This document shows, piece by piece, positions 24,726 to 37,140 of a stretch of DNA of 64,000 nucleotides. The notes beneath the pieces were generated by a model, which did not search any database, was not told where the DNA came from, and worked only from the letters and a program-made list of their open reading frames with translations. How positions within the stretch are numbered: position 1 is the stretch's first letter; every line of letters begins with the position of its first letter. A program made the translations under genes and the position numbers. Origin of the DNA: Microplitis mediator (lineage: Eukaryota > Arthropoda > Insecta > Hymenoptera > Braconidae); the NCBI RefSeq assembly GCF_029852145.1, contig NC_079971.1, forward strand, positions 21,017,563-21,081,562, given 5' to 3'.

Positions 24726-26138
24726 AACAAATTACATCATTATTAAAAAAATGCTGTATAAATTGCGACGTGAGAACAAATACAATAGACGAATTTCTTT
24801 GAAATCAATGAAAAAATAAAAATATAATTTATGGAATATCATAGATAACATGTTATCATATTACTTGATCATATTATCATAATTTAACAAATATTTACCT
24901 GTTCCTATTTCTGTTCTTTATAAAGCAAACTTACACTTTTATTAACACAAGATTCAACGATATGTAGCAGGTATAAAATGAAAAAATAGTATATTTGTCA
25001 AACAAAACAACATTGTTTTAGTACATGTTAGTGTCCAAACAGATTCTCGTTGATACCTATAAATATATATACATATATATATATCTTAATGTACGTCACA
25101 ACATATATTATTGTTTGATAAACATATATATTTTAAGGGTAAAACCTTTACGTGCCGTATGCATGGCTAAACATATAACACGAGAGACATGAAGGGAATA
25201 CAGAGGTGTAGATACTTTCATATATATATAGATATATATATATTCATGAATGTAGGCACGTGCCTATATTGTGAGCTTATATATTTTCACGTATACTCGT
25301 TAAAAAAAAATGTATAATAAAGGAAAAAAAAAAAATACAAGCGATGCAGTCTGGAAAAGTGTGTGGGTGACTAGTAGGAGAGTAGAGAGAAAGTAAGTGC
25401 GACGCGATGTGAAATGGGGGCGGGGGTGCGCTGGAATAAAGGTTCTCCAAGCAACAGCTGTCGAGTCACCTGTTCAAACAGCCATTTTGTTCCCGATATC
25501 AATTTACGTTGCCGCGTTGCCAAGCCTTGGACATTTCCTACAACGTATACTGAACCCTGTAGCCTGTACCGTACGGTTTTATTTTATTTGTTTTTTTTAG
25601 CTCACTTTTCTCGTTCTGTTCCTCGCCAGATTCTCAGACCATCTCTCTTGCAACGCTAGACTTTACTTCCTTCCTTTAACTTGACTCTTGTACTCGTACT
25701 TCAACTCATACTCATACTCATACTCATACTCATACTCAAGCTCATACTTATAGACTTGTGTTCCACACTACTCGATACTCTTGCGAGAGTACGACCTCAC
25801 CTTTTCTACTCTATTTCTCTTTAATCTACGGTGTAAAATAAATTGATGGAATTACTTACTGTGGCTTTTGTTTGCTGTCAAGGGAAATATCTCAACTCGT
25901 ATATTTTACCTTCGGTATTATTGTGTCAAAATTTTATTTTATTTTCTACAATTAATGTGTGTATGTATATATCTATATATATCGATCGGGAGTTTTCATC
26001 TGAGAAAAATGATGTTAAAAAAAAAAATTGAATGCAATTGAAAGGAAAATTTGTCAACCTGTCATTAATTAAGACCAAATTTGTAAATTTTCTAAATTTA
26101 CATACATTGTCTATATTTATTGTGCCCGAGTGCCCGTA
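24726..26138. other. Non-coding stretch with microsatellites
   Basis: TATA tracts (25060-25085, 25220-25245) and a purine/pyrimidine-structured interval. No recognised gene. Confidence 0.45.
25704..25750. repeat. ACTCAT hexamer microsatellite
   Basis: About seven copies of ACTCAT, the later ones imperfect. Confidence 0.85.
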
Positions 26139-27420
26139 TGGAAAAGCTATATATTGTTAAAAATATATAAAAATATATATGGTGAATATGTGATAAATAT
26201 ATGGCGGAAAAAATATATATATTTATGAATATATGTTTTTTACATATATTGGATTATATATTTTTAATAATATATTTCTTTTTATATAATGTGTTATATT
26301 TCCCTATATATATTATCTCATATAATGCTCAATATATTTTTGTCATATATGGATGGTATATATGTAAATTATAAAGCATAATATAATAAAATTTATATAT
26401 ATTTTGACTCATATAATTAGTGATATATTGTCTGTATATAATTGATCATAACACTGAAGAACTTATATGTTTAAATCTATGGTTTGCGGTATATTGAAGT
26501 TATATTTTTCTAATATATTAAAAATTTTATTTTTCTCGATATACTTAAAATTATAGTCTTTATATACATATATTTTTTGAGAAGCTGCCCGATAGCATAG
26601 AAATGAAAATTACAAACTAAAATGCATGGTTTTTCTTATGCAATATAACATCCCGCATGAAAAAACTTTATATGTGAAAAAATATACTTTAAAATATATG
26701 AATATTATAATGTGATATATTGCACAATATATAAAACAATATTTAAATTTTTGCCGTATTAATATATGATAATATATTAAAAAAAAATATATTGCTACAA
26801 TATATTAATTATATATTGATACATTGTATTGAAAGTAGTATATTTATTAACATACAGTATGATGTATATGTTTTATATAAGTTTTCCAGTATATTGCAAA
26901 ATATATGGTACTATACATATTTTTCGTACTATGGTATGTTACATAATAAAAACCATGCATTTTAGTTTGTAATTTTCATTTCTATGCTATCGGGCAGCTT
27001 CTCAAAAAACTATCGGTATATAAAGATTATAATTTTAAATATATCGAGAAAAATATAATTTTTAATATATTGGAAAAATATAACTTCAATATACCGCAAA
27101 CCATAGATTTAAACATATAAGTTCTTCCATGTATGATCAATTATATACAGACAATATATCACTACTTATATGAGTCAAAATATATATAAATTTTATTATA
27201 TTATACTTTATTAATTACATATATACCATCCATATATGACAAAAATATACTAAGCATTATATGAGATAATATATATAGAGAAATATAAAACATTATATAA
27301 AAAGAAATATATTATTAAAAATATATTATCCAATATATGTAAAAAACATATATTCATAAATATAGATATTTTTGCCGTTATATATTTATCACATATTCAC
27401 CATATATATTTTTAACAATT
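26139..27420. mobile_element. AT-rich inverted repeat, arms about 480-510 bp
   Basis: The left arm (26139-26650, beginning CCCGTATGGAAAAGCTATAT) is inverted at about 26936-27420. The clearest match is AGCTGCCCGATAGCATAGAA at 26583 against its complement near 26995. The spacer is the left arm of a different inverted repeat (see 26652-28691). Confidence 0.75.
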
Positions 27421-27641
27421 ATTTTCTATCATTTTTGCGTTAGTTATTCAGTAAATGTAAGGTAAAGAAAAAAAAAAAATTTTTTTCCGAAAAACGAAAA
27501 AAAAAAAATAACCCCCCGAATAAAACATAAAAAAAATAATTGGAAAAAATTCTCGTTTGGTCTCGTTTTTTGGAAAATTTTTTTTTTTTTTCCTCTTTAC
27601 CTTACATTTACTGAATAACTAACGCAAAAATGAAAGAAAAT
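27421..27641. mobile_element. Small foldback element (222 bp)
   Basis: Left arm ATTTTCTATCATTTTTGCGT (27421) through GTAAATGTAAGGTAAAG is mirrored at 27595-27641. The centre is A- and T-homopolymer-rich. It sits where the outer terminus of the 26139 inverted repeat would be expected. Confidence 0.75.
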
Positions 27642-28429
27642 AAAAAAAAAAATTAATTTTTTCATTTTGGTAATGATTACACAGATTAAGGAACAAAGCT
27701 TGTTCCTTTAATTGTTTTGTAAAACTTTGAGCAATCGGACCGGACAAACGGTTCCATGGATGAATCTGAAAATTTCCAGGGTTTTTGGGGGTACATTAAG
27801 CTGTAAAATTACCTGGCAACATTATTTTTTTTATCAATATTTGCAGAGTAGCGATAAGTCGACTAAAAAACCAGAAAATGGCCATTTTTTAAAGGTTTTT
27901 CAAATGGATATCAAGGATGAAAAAAAATTTTTTTTTTTTTAAATCAAAAATGGAGCTTGTAGGGGATTTATTCAAGTTTATTAAACTGCCCTTTGAATTA
28001 CTGTGTGACCATTTCTTGCTAAGGTATCAATAATCAAAGACAAAAGGATCCTTTTTCATTTGAAGGCTGATATCTCAGCAGCAAATTGTCGTACAGAGAA
28101 ACCAAAAAAAGCAAATTGTAGCTGAATAAATTTCCTAAACAAGCCATCAATTCGTTTTTTTGAAAAAATTTTTCCCGGCCCCGTAGACCTAATAAACGAA
28201 ACCAAAAAATTTAGAAAAATTTTGTCTCGACCTTTTTCTTCTGATTCCGCAAAAACCGTGGCTCAAAAAAATATTTTGCTGAAAGATCTTTAAACTAGAG
28301 ATTTCAAGCTTCAATTTGCTTTTTTTATTTTTTCGATACGATCATTTTTCACGAAAATACAGCCTTCCAAAAATCACTAAAAAATTTATAAAATTTTCTT
28401 GTTCCTTTAATTTTTTGGATAAGTGTATA
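27642..28429. other. Unrecognised interior of the CCCGCATG element
   Basis: Between AACAAAGCTTGTTCCTTTAA (27691) and TTCTTGTTCCTTTAATTTTT (28396) lies sequence of somewhat higher complexity than the flanks. A frame of 76 codons at 27712-27942 has no recognisable domain and ends in homopolymer; I do not call it a gene. Confidence 0.35.
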
Positions 28430-28691
28430 TTGATAAATACATTACTTTCAATACAATATATTAATATATAATAAAATATATCAAGATATATATGCTGAAC
28501 ATACATAAAAAAAGTTTCATTAATAAATATATAATTAATATATTGCAGCAATATATTTTTTTTCAATATATGATCATATATTAATACGGCAAAAATATAA
28601 AAATTATTTTATATATTGTGCAATATATCACATTATAATATTCATATATTTTAAAGTATATTTTTTCACATGTAAAGTTTTTTTATGCGGG

Positions 28692-30148
28692 TGACGGCAG
28701 AGATGTCACACTTTCCAAAAAAAATATATTATACCCACGAAAGCAATTATATAGTGAGTAAAATTTTAGAATATGATAATAATACCACTTTAATGAATTA
28801 TATAAAACAAAAATAAAATATATAAGTTCATTAACGACAGAAAATGCCTTGCGAGGGTTGTGACTAATTAACTGGAGTATACCGTCAATCACTAGTTAGC
28901 TCACTCTAAGTGACGAACTAAACTGTTACGTGACGTAAACTTAACATAGAGTCAAACTGCACTAAATATTAAATGCACAGAACAATAAAATTTATGAATA
29001 TTTTATTAAATAAAATAAAAAAAAACTAGAGTGAAAATATCCAGGGAAGTGACTATTAATTTAGGCGGCTGTGAAAATCATTAATATTTTTTATGCTAAT
29101 GATTATTTTATTAATTATTCTATCATTTAATATTTTTAAAAAGTCATTAGTTTTAATAATAAAACAGAAACTAAAATTGATTTTTAGTGATTAGCGAAAT
29201 AAATTAGAGAATAAACGGAAAAATAGTGACAGAGACAAGCAGGGGAGGAGGCTACAGCTTATTAAAGTTATCACAAGAAAATTAAATTAGTATTGTAATT
29301 AAACTATGACCTTATAAAAGATTATTGATTTATTTTTACAGAATTATAATTTTAACGCAAAAATTATGTTTTCTATTGTACTCTTACGGAAATTTTTAAT
29401 AGGTTGTTACACTCAATAAAAAAACTAAGTGAACTTTTTTTGTAAATAGAGTTTCTAAAATCACTTGAAAAATTGATTTCAAAAGTTTAGAAAATCTACA
29501 TCTTGATTGATTGCTTCGATTACCGCGAAAATTATTCAAATCGGTGAATTCATTTCCCAGAAATTGACAACTCGTACATTTGTACAACCGCATGCACTAA
29601 CTGATATCCGGTTCAGATTCTCTGAAACTATTACCACACCACAAAAATGTTGATTCAAATGTAGGACAGAATTTTTATTAGTTTCTTATTTTTTTTATTT
29701 TCCGTCTCTACGAGAAGCCATAGGCTTTATTAAATTCTTAGCACCAAATATTTAAGGCTTCCATAGACTTGAAGTCTATGAGATTCAGATACGATTTTTC
29801 GGGGTTTCTTTGTTACACTGATAATAATCACGACAGAATAAATAATTTTTTCAAGAAGGAAGAATCCAAGTAATGAAAAAATTTATTCGATGCATTCATA
29901 AATGATGTATTTTTTGTAGTACCAGCATCGAAACTTCATGTTTCAGTGCCTGTACAGCCACCACTCGAAACACGCTAATTTTAGAATTCGCTTTTTAGAA
30001 TTTTTTTCGTCAACGATCCGAACAAATGATCCGATTTTGTTGATAACACCGTAAAAAAATATCACAATTGGAACGATCTAATGGATAGTAATGTGCGTAC
30101 TCTGTAAAAAATTTTTGGACTCGGTGTAGTGTACACACAAAAAAAAAA
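28692..30148. other. Non-coding AT-rich stretch
   Basis: No gene or element identified. Confidence 0.45.
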
Positions 30149-30942
30149 TCGGTCTGTCAGTTGACCCTGCGGGCCAGCCCCAAAACTTCCCGCTGTTTTC
30201 GAGCTCGCTGAGCTCGAAAACATTATTGTGAATATATTTTCGAGCTCGCAAATACTTTTGTATGCCATTGTTTTGTAAAAAACCATTTTTTAGCATTTCT
30301 TTCTTCCACGATATCTCGCGAACGAATTAACCGATTTTGATGGTTGAGGTAGCAATCGACGCGTTTTATCAAGTTCTAAAGCTGGTCGAATTTTGAAATT
30401 GATTTATTCAGCCGTTTTTGAGAAATTTCAAAAAAACCAAGGAAAAAATTTTTTTTGAATTCTTTCGTCAACGGTTTCTCTTGAACGAATAAACCGATTT
30501 TGATGGTTGAGGTGGCATTCGACGCGGCTTATAGAGTTTTAGAGCTGATTAGATTTTGGAATCAATCCATCGAGCAAATTGGAAGTTATCCAAATAAAAC
30601 ATTTTTAAAAAAATTTTATTTTTGAAATATCTCTGAACGCACCCTACCGATTAAGTTCAAATTTCTACGGCCTCAAGACATTAACAAGCCGCGTCGAATG
30701 ACACCTCAACGATCAAAATCGGTTCATCCGTTCAAGAGTTATGAATATTTACATACATACATACGTACGTACGTACGTACGTACACACATACATACACTC
30801 GGACATCATCGTGAAATTAGTCAGGATAGCTTCCTAGGACCTCGAAACGTCGACATCTGATGGAAATTCGATTTTCGTAAATCGGACCGAAACCAATAAC
30901 TTCCCGAATTTTTGAAAATTTACAATTTTCTTAGCGGGAAGT
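30149..30942. mobile_element. ACTTCCCGCT-family element, copy 2
   Basis: It starts TCGGTCTGTCAGTTGACCCT and ends TTTCTTAGCGGGAAGT. The boundaries are set by comparison with copy 3, whose insertion point is known. It contains near-duplicate internal blocks (GAACGAATTAACCGATTTTG and GAACGAATAAACCGATTTTG), a TACG microsatellite at 30760-30785 and the block ATCATCGTGAAATTAGTCAG shared with copy 3. No open frame of note. Confidence 0.8.
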
Positions 30943-31144
30943 TAAAAAAATTCTCGACTGAAGGTAAATATTCTTGATTCAAGAAAATTTTTTTGGAGAC
31001 CTAAATTTTCTCAGATAAAGTAGAAATCTTCTCCAACCAAGACGAATTCTCTTGGCTCAAGAAAATCTTGACTTGGTTCCCGAAAACGTTTGTCTTCAAA
31101 AATATTTTCTTGACTCAAGATATCTGTTTTTTCTGTATAAATGA

Positions 31145-31862
31145 CTCTGTGTAAAAATTACACCAAATATCGTGTTAAATTTAGACGGTGTTAATTAAGA
31201 AATTATTACACCGTCAAGCGTGTTAATGTGTAATTTATGGTGATTTTGAGTTAAAAAAAAATCATAAAAATATTTGAATGTTCGAAATACTATTCAATAG
31301 CTAAATAAAATTAATACAGTTATTGAATAAGTATTTAAAGATTTTAAATATCATTTGTTGCTCATTGATCAAAATTAGAACGAGTAACACAAAATAGTGT
31401 GAACAAATTAGATTACACCGTGTTAAAATTACCCGGATGGATAATTTATACCGAGGATTCTTTACACCTTTATATTACGCCCTAGCGGATCCGAATTAAT
31501 TTACTGCAAATTTGCCGCATTTTGCGGTGATTTACCGTAGAATGCGGTAAATTTGGGTAAATTACGGTAATTTCCCGCAATTCGTGGAATTTTTACCGTA
31601 ATACAGTAAATACTTTACGGTTAAATACCGTAATCTTGGATTAAATCTGCACGTTGACGATGAAATACCGCAATGTTACCGCAAATTTGCGGTAAAATAC
31701 GCACATTTACCGAAAAATACCGCAAGATTTCCATAAGTTTACCGGATATTTACCGCAAAATACCGCAATTTACCGCGAAATACCGCAATTTATGGTAATT
31801 TGGAACCTTTAGGGCGTGTAAAGTTCTCGGGGACCATTTTCACACCAAAATTTTTTCAGTGC
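31145..31862. mobile_element. CACTGTAAAAA-family element split by a nested element
   Basis: The left end CTGTGTAAAAATTACACC and right end CACACCAAAATTTTTTCAGTG are approximate inverses. GTGTTAA/TTAACAC words are present. The CCCTAGCGGATCC element at 31479 interrupts it. Confidence 0.55.
31479..31815. mobile_element. CCCTAGCGGATCC element, long version
   Basis: The left end is GCCCTAGCGGATCCGAATTA and the right end CCTTTAGGGC. The interior is packed with TACCGCAAAAT/ATTTTGCGGTAA words that pair within the element. A compact relative at 31885 keeps both ends intact. Confidence 0.65.
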
Positions 31863-31863
31863 A

Positions 31864-32155
31864 CGAACATACACACATACACTACCCTAGCGGATCCGAA
31901 TTACGCTATCCAGCAGAATTACCGTAATTTACGGTAAAATACGGTAATTTCAGGTGTTTTGCCGTAAATTGCGGTAAATTACGGTAATGATCGTAATTCG
32001 GATCCGCTAGGGTAAGACTCCATCTTGAAAATAGTCAGAATAGTTTTCTGGGAACTTAAAATGTTGAGGTCTGTTAAAAATTCAGTTTTCGAAAATCTGA
32101 CCGAAACCAATAACTTCTTTTTTTTTGAAAATTTTCAATTTTCTTAGCGGGAAAT
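31864..32155. mobile_element. ACTTCCCGCT-family fragment, 3' part
   Basis: AACATACACACATACAC (31866) joins ACTCCATCTTGAAAATAGTC (32016) and the family 3' end TTTTCTTAGCGGGAAATTAA near 32150. The fragment is interrupted by the 130-bp MITE. Confidence 0.65.
31883..32014. mobile_element. CCCTAGCGGATCC MITE, complete 130-bp copy
   Basis: TACCCTAGCGGATCCGAATT at the left is matched exactly by its inverse ending TCCGCTAGGGTA. The interior is repeats of TACGGTAAT/ATTACCGTA. A TA at each end may be the target duplication. It lies inside the ACTTCCCGCT fragment. Confidence 0.85.
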
Positions 32156-32159
32156 TAAA

Positions 32160-34938
32160 AATCTGTAGTCTTTCTCTTAAATCAATTGTCAATTGTTACT
32201 TTTTAAGAAAACTTTTTTATTATTGAGATCAAAAACTAATCTTTAATATGAAGGTATAAAAAATAGATAAATGTTAAAAAAATTAATTTATAAGCAATAA
32301 AGTAATATCGGTTATTAAAAAGTGACTTTTAGAAAATCATAAATAGTTAATATAGCCGAAGAAAATGAAGATAGTCACGCAAGAATTGGGTAACCGTGTA
32401 TAAAACGCACGCGAACAATTTCAGTAGAGTAGTACGTTGTGGATGGTACATAGTAAGTACATAGTAAATACATATAGGGCGATAGAATATTCAGTAGCCA
32501 ACCTAGATTTTAACGAGGATTGTGTGTAACCTGTGCACTGACACTTTGTTTGCGAATCTGCTCTCGTTTTCATTTCCCCCTTTTTAACTTCACTATACTG
32601 AGTACTATATACACTTAAAATATCTCTGACTCGCTCACTCTTCACTATTACACCCCACAGAGTTTTAAATTCGCTGTTCACCGACTGTTTCACTCAGACC
32701 TTTCATTTCCCCACTTTTGCTTTTAATTAAACCTTTGAGAGCGTCCTCTCGACCTCATTTCTATTAAATGTATGCCTGGTTATTTACTATTTTTTTTTCC
32801 ATGTGTCCTACTAAATAAATGCTAAACTAAAAGCCAGATTGTATTTCTAAAAAATGTTTATGAATAGAAACTAAAATTTTCTATTTTGAAATAATTTAAA
32901 AAAAAAAATCTTGGACTAAAATTGTAATTCACTCAATTTTTAAAGTTTTTTTTTTTAATATTCACTTTTTATATTTTAAAGTCTAAGGAGTTAATTTTCA
33001 AATTTTGTATAGTCGTACATAGAAAGTGTGCGAATGTATGAATGATTATTTTGTTACTGGAGTTAATTATTTGAATTATTGGTGCGGTTGAGAGTTTGTT
33101 AAGAAAGAGGTCATTTGATTTTTGAATCGGTTGAACAAATTGTTTATGAGATGCTTTTAAAGATTTGGTTCATTAGTTGGGTAAGGGTCGAATTAGAAGC
33201 AGTGTTGGTAAAAAAAACGTCTGGCAATTGATATTTTCTATGGGATCGCAAGTTTTGAATCCATTAATTTTGATAATTTTTCGGAAAAAATTATTAGAGG
33301 CCTGAGATGTAATTCGACAGATTTTCAGGATCGCTCACTGAACATTTTATTTATTTTTTCAGTATTTACTTTTGTTCCACTGGATATTATTAAAGCTAAA
33401 GTGCGACACTTTTATAAAAAAAAGTCATAAATGAAATAAATTAACCAATAAAAAAATAATTTATGTTTAAACTTTCGTCGCGAGTTTTAAACTTTTGGCA
33501 CTCGGCATTTTAAAATTATAATATTTTCGTAATTATTAAACGGAAAAGAGTGTCGCTGTGATCGACGTCAAATATTAAATATTAAAGTTAATGACAGCGT
33601 AAATATTCCGTCACTTTATTTTTTATTTATCAACAATTTATCACCTAGTGGATGTCAAGATCACTGCGGGTCTGTAATTGTCGTAATTTGCCTGCAAGTT
33701 ATAAATTCGTTATTTTTTATAAATTTTTCATTTGCTGTTGATATTAAAAAGCTCAATGACTTGATGACTAAATATATTTAAATAAAAAAATAATATTTAA
33801 TTAAATGCGATAGTTATTTAAAATTAAGTGTCTTTTTGTCACTTGCCTGGACTTTAGAGTCAGAGACATTATTGCGTCAAAAGAAAAATCAACACTAAGA
33901 TTCCATTGGAATAATGTTTCATGTTTAATTATATAACATAAATCTTTAAATAAATAATTATTTGTAATTATTTTTTTTATTTTTCTAAACAACGATTTGT
34001 TGCAAAAAAATTAGCAAGTAATTGTTCATATTAATTTTCCTGTTGATTTCACTGTCACCTTTTTTTATTCTGCAAATTAACTTGAAATTTTATTGTATTT
34101 TATTTCATTACATTTTTAGTTTTATTTTATTTTTTCAATATCAATTTTATCTGCTGAAACATTTCATTCTTTTGTGACAGTAAAATGATCATTCAGTTTG
34201 TTACAAAAAAAAAAAATGAAATGGGAAAAAAAATTAGTTTTACAGGAAAAAATAGAAGACAGACAAAAAAAGTTGATAGATTCAATGGATAAGCATCTGC
34301 CCGCATGACCAACTGATGGTTCAATAGATTGTGTCCATAGTTCGTTAGACGCGATGAGGATCGATAAAAAAATATATACATGAATGTATGTGTGTGGAGT
34401 AAGATAACAATTGGAACAAATGTGGTTGATTGGATAAATGGAAGCCGTGAACGAATTGAATTAAAAAAGTCAATTGTTGTCGAGTACTGTAGTGAGTTTA
34501 TGGAATATTTAATATGTTAAGTACACGTGAAAAAAAGTTTATCAATATCAGTTAACATTACTAAACTCATATTGTAATCTAAAAACGCTATTGAAATTGT
34601 GGAATTTTTATTATCTTGAGAATTCAATTCTTTTTTATGTTTAGTAATTATTATTATTTGAGTATGCCAATAAATGTAAAATGCATCAGTAGACTCAACT
34701 ATATGTTTAGTGAAATTATCGATTCAATGTAATAAATTTTACTGAGTTAGAACGGAATTACGTAGATTTTAATTTTTCTTAGTTTTGCAACTTTTGCACA
34801 ATTCAATTGCGAATCAATGATATCGTACAACTCAATTGCGAAGCAATTATATGTGTTCTACTAACGCTTACTCTGTCCCAGCTGATTCACTCACTTAAAA
34901 ATTTAGTCGCCATTTTTTTTATCATTATTATTATTATT
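32160..34938. other. Non-coding AT-rich stretch
   Basis: No gene recognised. Short open frames here are compositionally AT-biased and lack domains. Confidence 0.45.
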
Positions 34939-34952
34939 ATTATTGTTTTATT
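34939..34952. repeat. SINE target-site duplication, left copy
   Basis: ATTATTGTTTTATT, identical to 35219-35232. Confidence 0.8.
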
Positions 34953-35218
34953 TTTTATTTTTTTTTTCTTTTTAATTACAGCGAGCCTAAGAAAACCCAG
35001 TCCACAGATTACATCACACCGAATTAAATTCATTTTCTTTATACCGATCTTATTAAAATGTCGGCATCGGGACGAATCTCAGGTCCGAAAGACCTCACAC
35101 TTTATACGTGAAAAATTATTTCGGCTTCCACTGGGATTCGAACCCACGCCTGGCCAACGATCGTATTCGAGAGATCTCAGTCTTACGCTTTAGACCGCTC
35201 GGCCACGATCGCCGGTTG
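34953..35218 (-). mobile_element. tRNA-derived SINE
   Basis: Read on the minus strand, the element opens with a tRNA-like head carrying an A box (TGGCCGAGCGGTCTA, complement at 35191-35205) and a B box (GGTTCGAATCC, complement at 35134-35144), about 50 bp apart. An unrelated body follows, and an A-rich tail at 34953-34985. The 14-bp sequence ATTATTGTTTTATT flanks it on both sides (34939-34952 and 35219-35232), the signature of LINE-mediated insertion. The head resembles the class of tRNAs with a long variable arm (Ser/Leu), but the anticodon stem does not pair well, so it is not a functional tRNA gene. Confidence 0.85.
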
Positions 35219-35232
35219 ATTATTGTTTTATT
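35219..35232. repeat. SINE target-site duplication, right copy
   Basis: ATTATTGTTTTATT, identical to 34939-34952. Confidence 0.8.
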
Positions 35233-35317
35233 ATTTTTTGCATGTAGGAGTGCCATCTATTGATCATTTTGTATTGTGTATTAGTGTTGGTGTCAATTTT
35301 TGTAATTTAAAAATCAT

Positions 35318-35400
35318 TTGACCTGACCGAGATTCGAACCCTGATCTCCCGCGTGCGAATCCTGGCCTCAGTCTGCCGGTCCGAAGTCTCCGTTGAAAGA
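35318..35400 (-). repeat. Second tRNA-like fragment
   Basis: The complement of 35331-35341 reads GGTTCGAATC, a good B box with paired T-arm bases around it. No convincing A box is found at the right distance. Possibly the head of an older, truncated SINE. Confidence 0.4.
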
Positions 35401-35920
35401 GTCTCTGAACTTGTAATAAGTTTTTGATACGTGATCTCTACCAATTGTTAACTTTATAGATCTGCTTTAAAAAATTACGACCCGTGTAGTATTTTTTAGC
35501 TGCTGTATAAAAGTTAATACGCTATAAATCTGATTTACAGAAATTACTAAATAGATTGTAGTTTTTGCATATCGTAAAGTATTGAATGCATATGTTTATT
35601 TAATTTCTATATTTTAACAAAATTTGTTCGATTAATAAAGGATACCAATTAATTAGTAATAAAAGTAATTATATAGCAACTTTTCAGATAAACGTAAAGT
35701 AGTAATTAGAATTTTGTCATTTTTACTGTACATTTAGTGATAAATAGTAAAATAGTTTTCGAAGTGAGGCGAAAAAAATTTTTCGACCGTAAAGCACACT
35801 CTGATGCTTCGCATCATGAGTCGTGCAATTAGTGCATTCATTGATTTGTATTAGTATCGAATACTATAATATTTTCGAGACTCGTTTATTCGGTGTAGAT
35901 TTTTCAATTAAAATATTTTT

Positions 35921-36088
35921 TACACGGAGAATAATGTCAAGTAAATATGCCTATGCAACATAGTCATAATTACATTACTCTATAGTTTGTATAAGCAGTC
36001 TCATAAGAGCGTCGTGATACAAACTGTAGAGTAATGTAATTATGACTATGCTGCATAGGCATATTTACTTGACATTTCTCTCGGTGTA
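35921..36088. mobile_element. 168-bp hairpin MITE
   Basis: Two 72-bp arms (35921-35992, 36017-36088) are nearly perfect inverse copies around a 24-nt loop. The ends TACACGGAGA and TCTCGGTGTA resemble the ACACGGA TIRs used at 9756 and 62932, suggesting mobilisation by the same machinery. Confidence 0.85.
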
Positions 36089-37140
36089 ATGAGCAAGAAA
36101 TGTGACATAATCAATTTTGGTTTACTTTAATAAAAAATTCACAAATTAATATCGATATTAAAATTCTTAAAATGTAGATATTTAAATAACCCGAGATTTC
36201 GTTGCTATTAAATGTGAATATTTTAGCAACATGACAAAAAAATTTTTTATTAAAAATGTTTTCAACCTAGAGTATTCGGCCAAAAAAAATCCATTAATGA
36301 AAGCAATACATCAAAGTTTCTATTTTAAAATTGCTGTTGACTGTTCTATTAGTTTTATATCCAGATTTTATTTTTATTATATTTTTTTTTAAAGCGGTTA
36401 ATACCCAGACCCAGAAGGCGAATTAAACTGTCGTTAAGTGCCCGAGGAATTTTTCCTCAGCCTGACTCGAGACTCGGTAAAAAAATTCAATATCACGTTC
36501 AATCTTCAGCCAGTATAGTAGCCCAGACCGACGATTATACTCAGGGATATATAAAAATAATAAAATAAAAAACGTTAACTCAATATTCAATGGTTGTAAA
36601 AAAAAATTTGTTACATTTTTTTTATTTCTTATTGCCTGTTTTAGCTCTGAAATAATTTTATTGGGTTAACTTGAGAGTTTTTGGCTTCGGAATATTTAAG
36701 TCAAGACACACTCGGGTTATTAACGGAACCTTGTTGATATGAGGGTCGCAAGGTGTACCCTCAAATGAACATATGCTTCGTGTTGTGTATATATATTGTA
36801 TATATATAAAGTTTGTTTGCACGTGTCACCAGATATAATAACGTATTTTTTTTTCAAAAGGGTCTTATATCTCTCAATTCTACGATTTTTCATTTTATAA
36901 CTGACATTTATAATTATTTATTACTAAATTGGGGTGGCTATATTTTTAAGTGCTTAATTTTTTTTTTACATTTTTATAAATTAATATATTTGTGTGTTAA
37001 ATATATGCCTCAAATTTTTATCAGATTTTTAGCTGCAATTTTAAACAAAAATTTCCAAATCATTGTTTAGTTCTTAAAAAAAAAAAGAAATTTTTTAAAA
37101 TCATAAAAAAAACGTATGTTCGAATTTTGAAAAACCCGGG
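36089..37140. other. Non-coding stretch
   Basis: No gene identified; AT-rich with homopolymer runs. A moderately GC-rich block at 36400-36540 is unexplained. Confidence 0.4.

Larger units (their letters stand above)
26652..28691. mobile_element. CCCGCATGAAAAAAC-TIR element
   Basis: The left end CCCGCATGAAAAAACTTTAT is matched by TTTTTTTATGCGGG ending at 28691. Both arms extend about 260-285 bp (26652-26935 and 28430-28691), sharing GTGATATATTGCACAATATA and TTTTGCCGTATTAATATATG. Between them sit the right arm of the neighbouring inverted repeat, a 222-bp foldback and about 790 bp of unrecognised sequence. Related termini occur at 22799, 39917 and 55228/56582. Confidence 0.7.

Noticed and set aside
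35120..35215. A functional tRNA gene on the minus strand
   Set aside because: A and B boxes are good but the anticodon stem does not pair and the sequence continues into a SINE body with an A-rich tail and target duplications.
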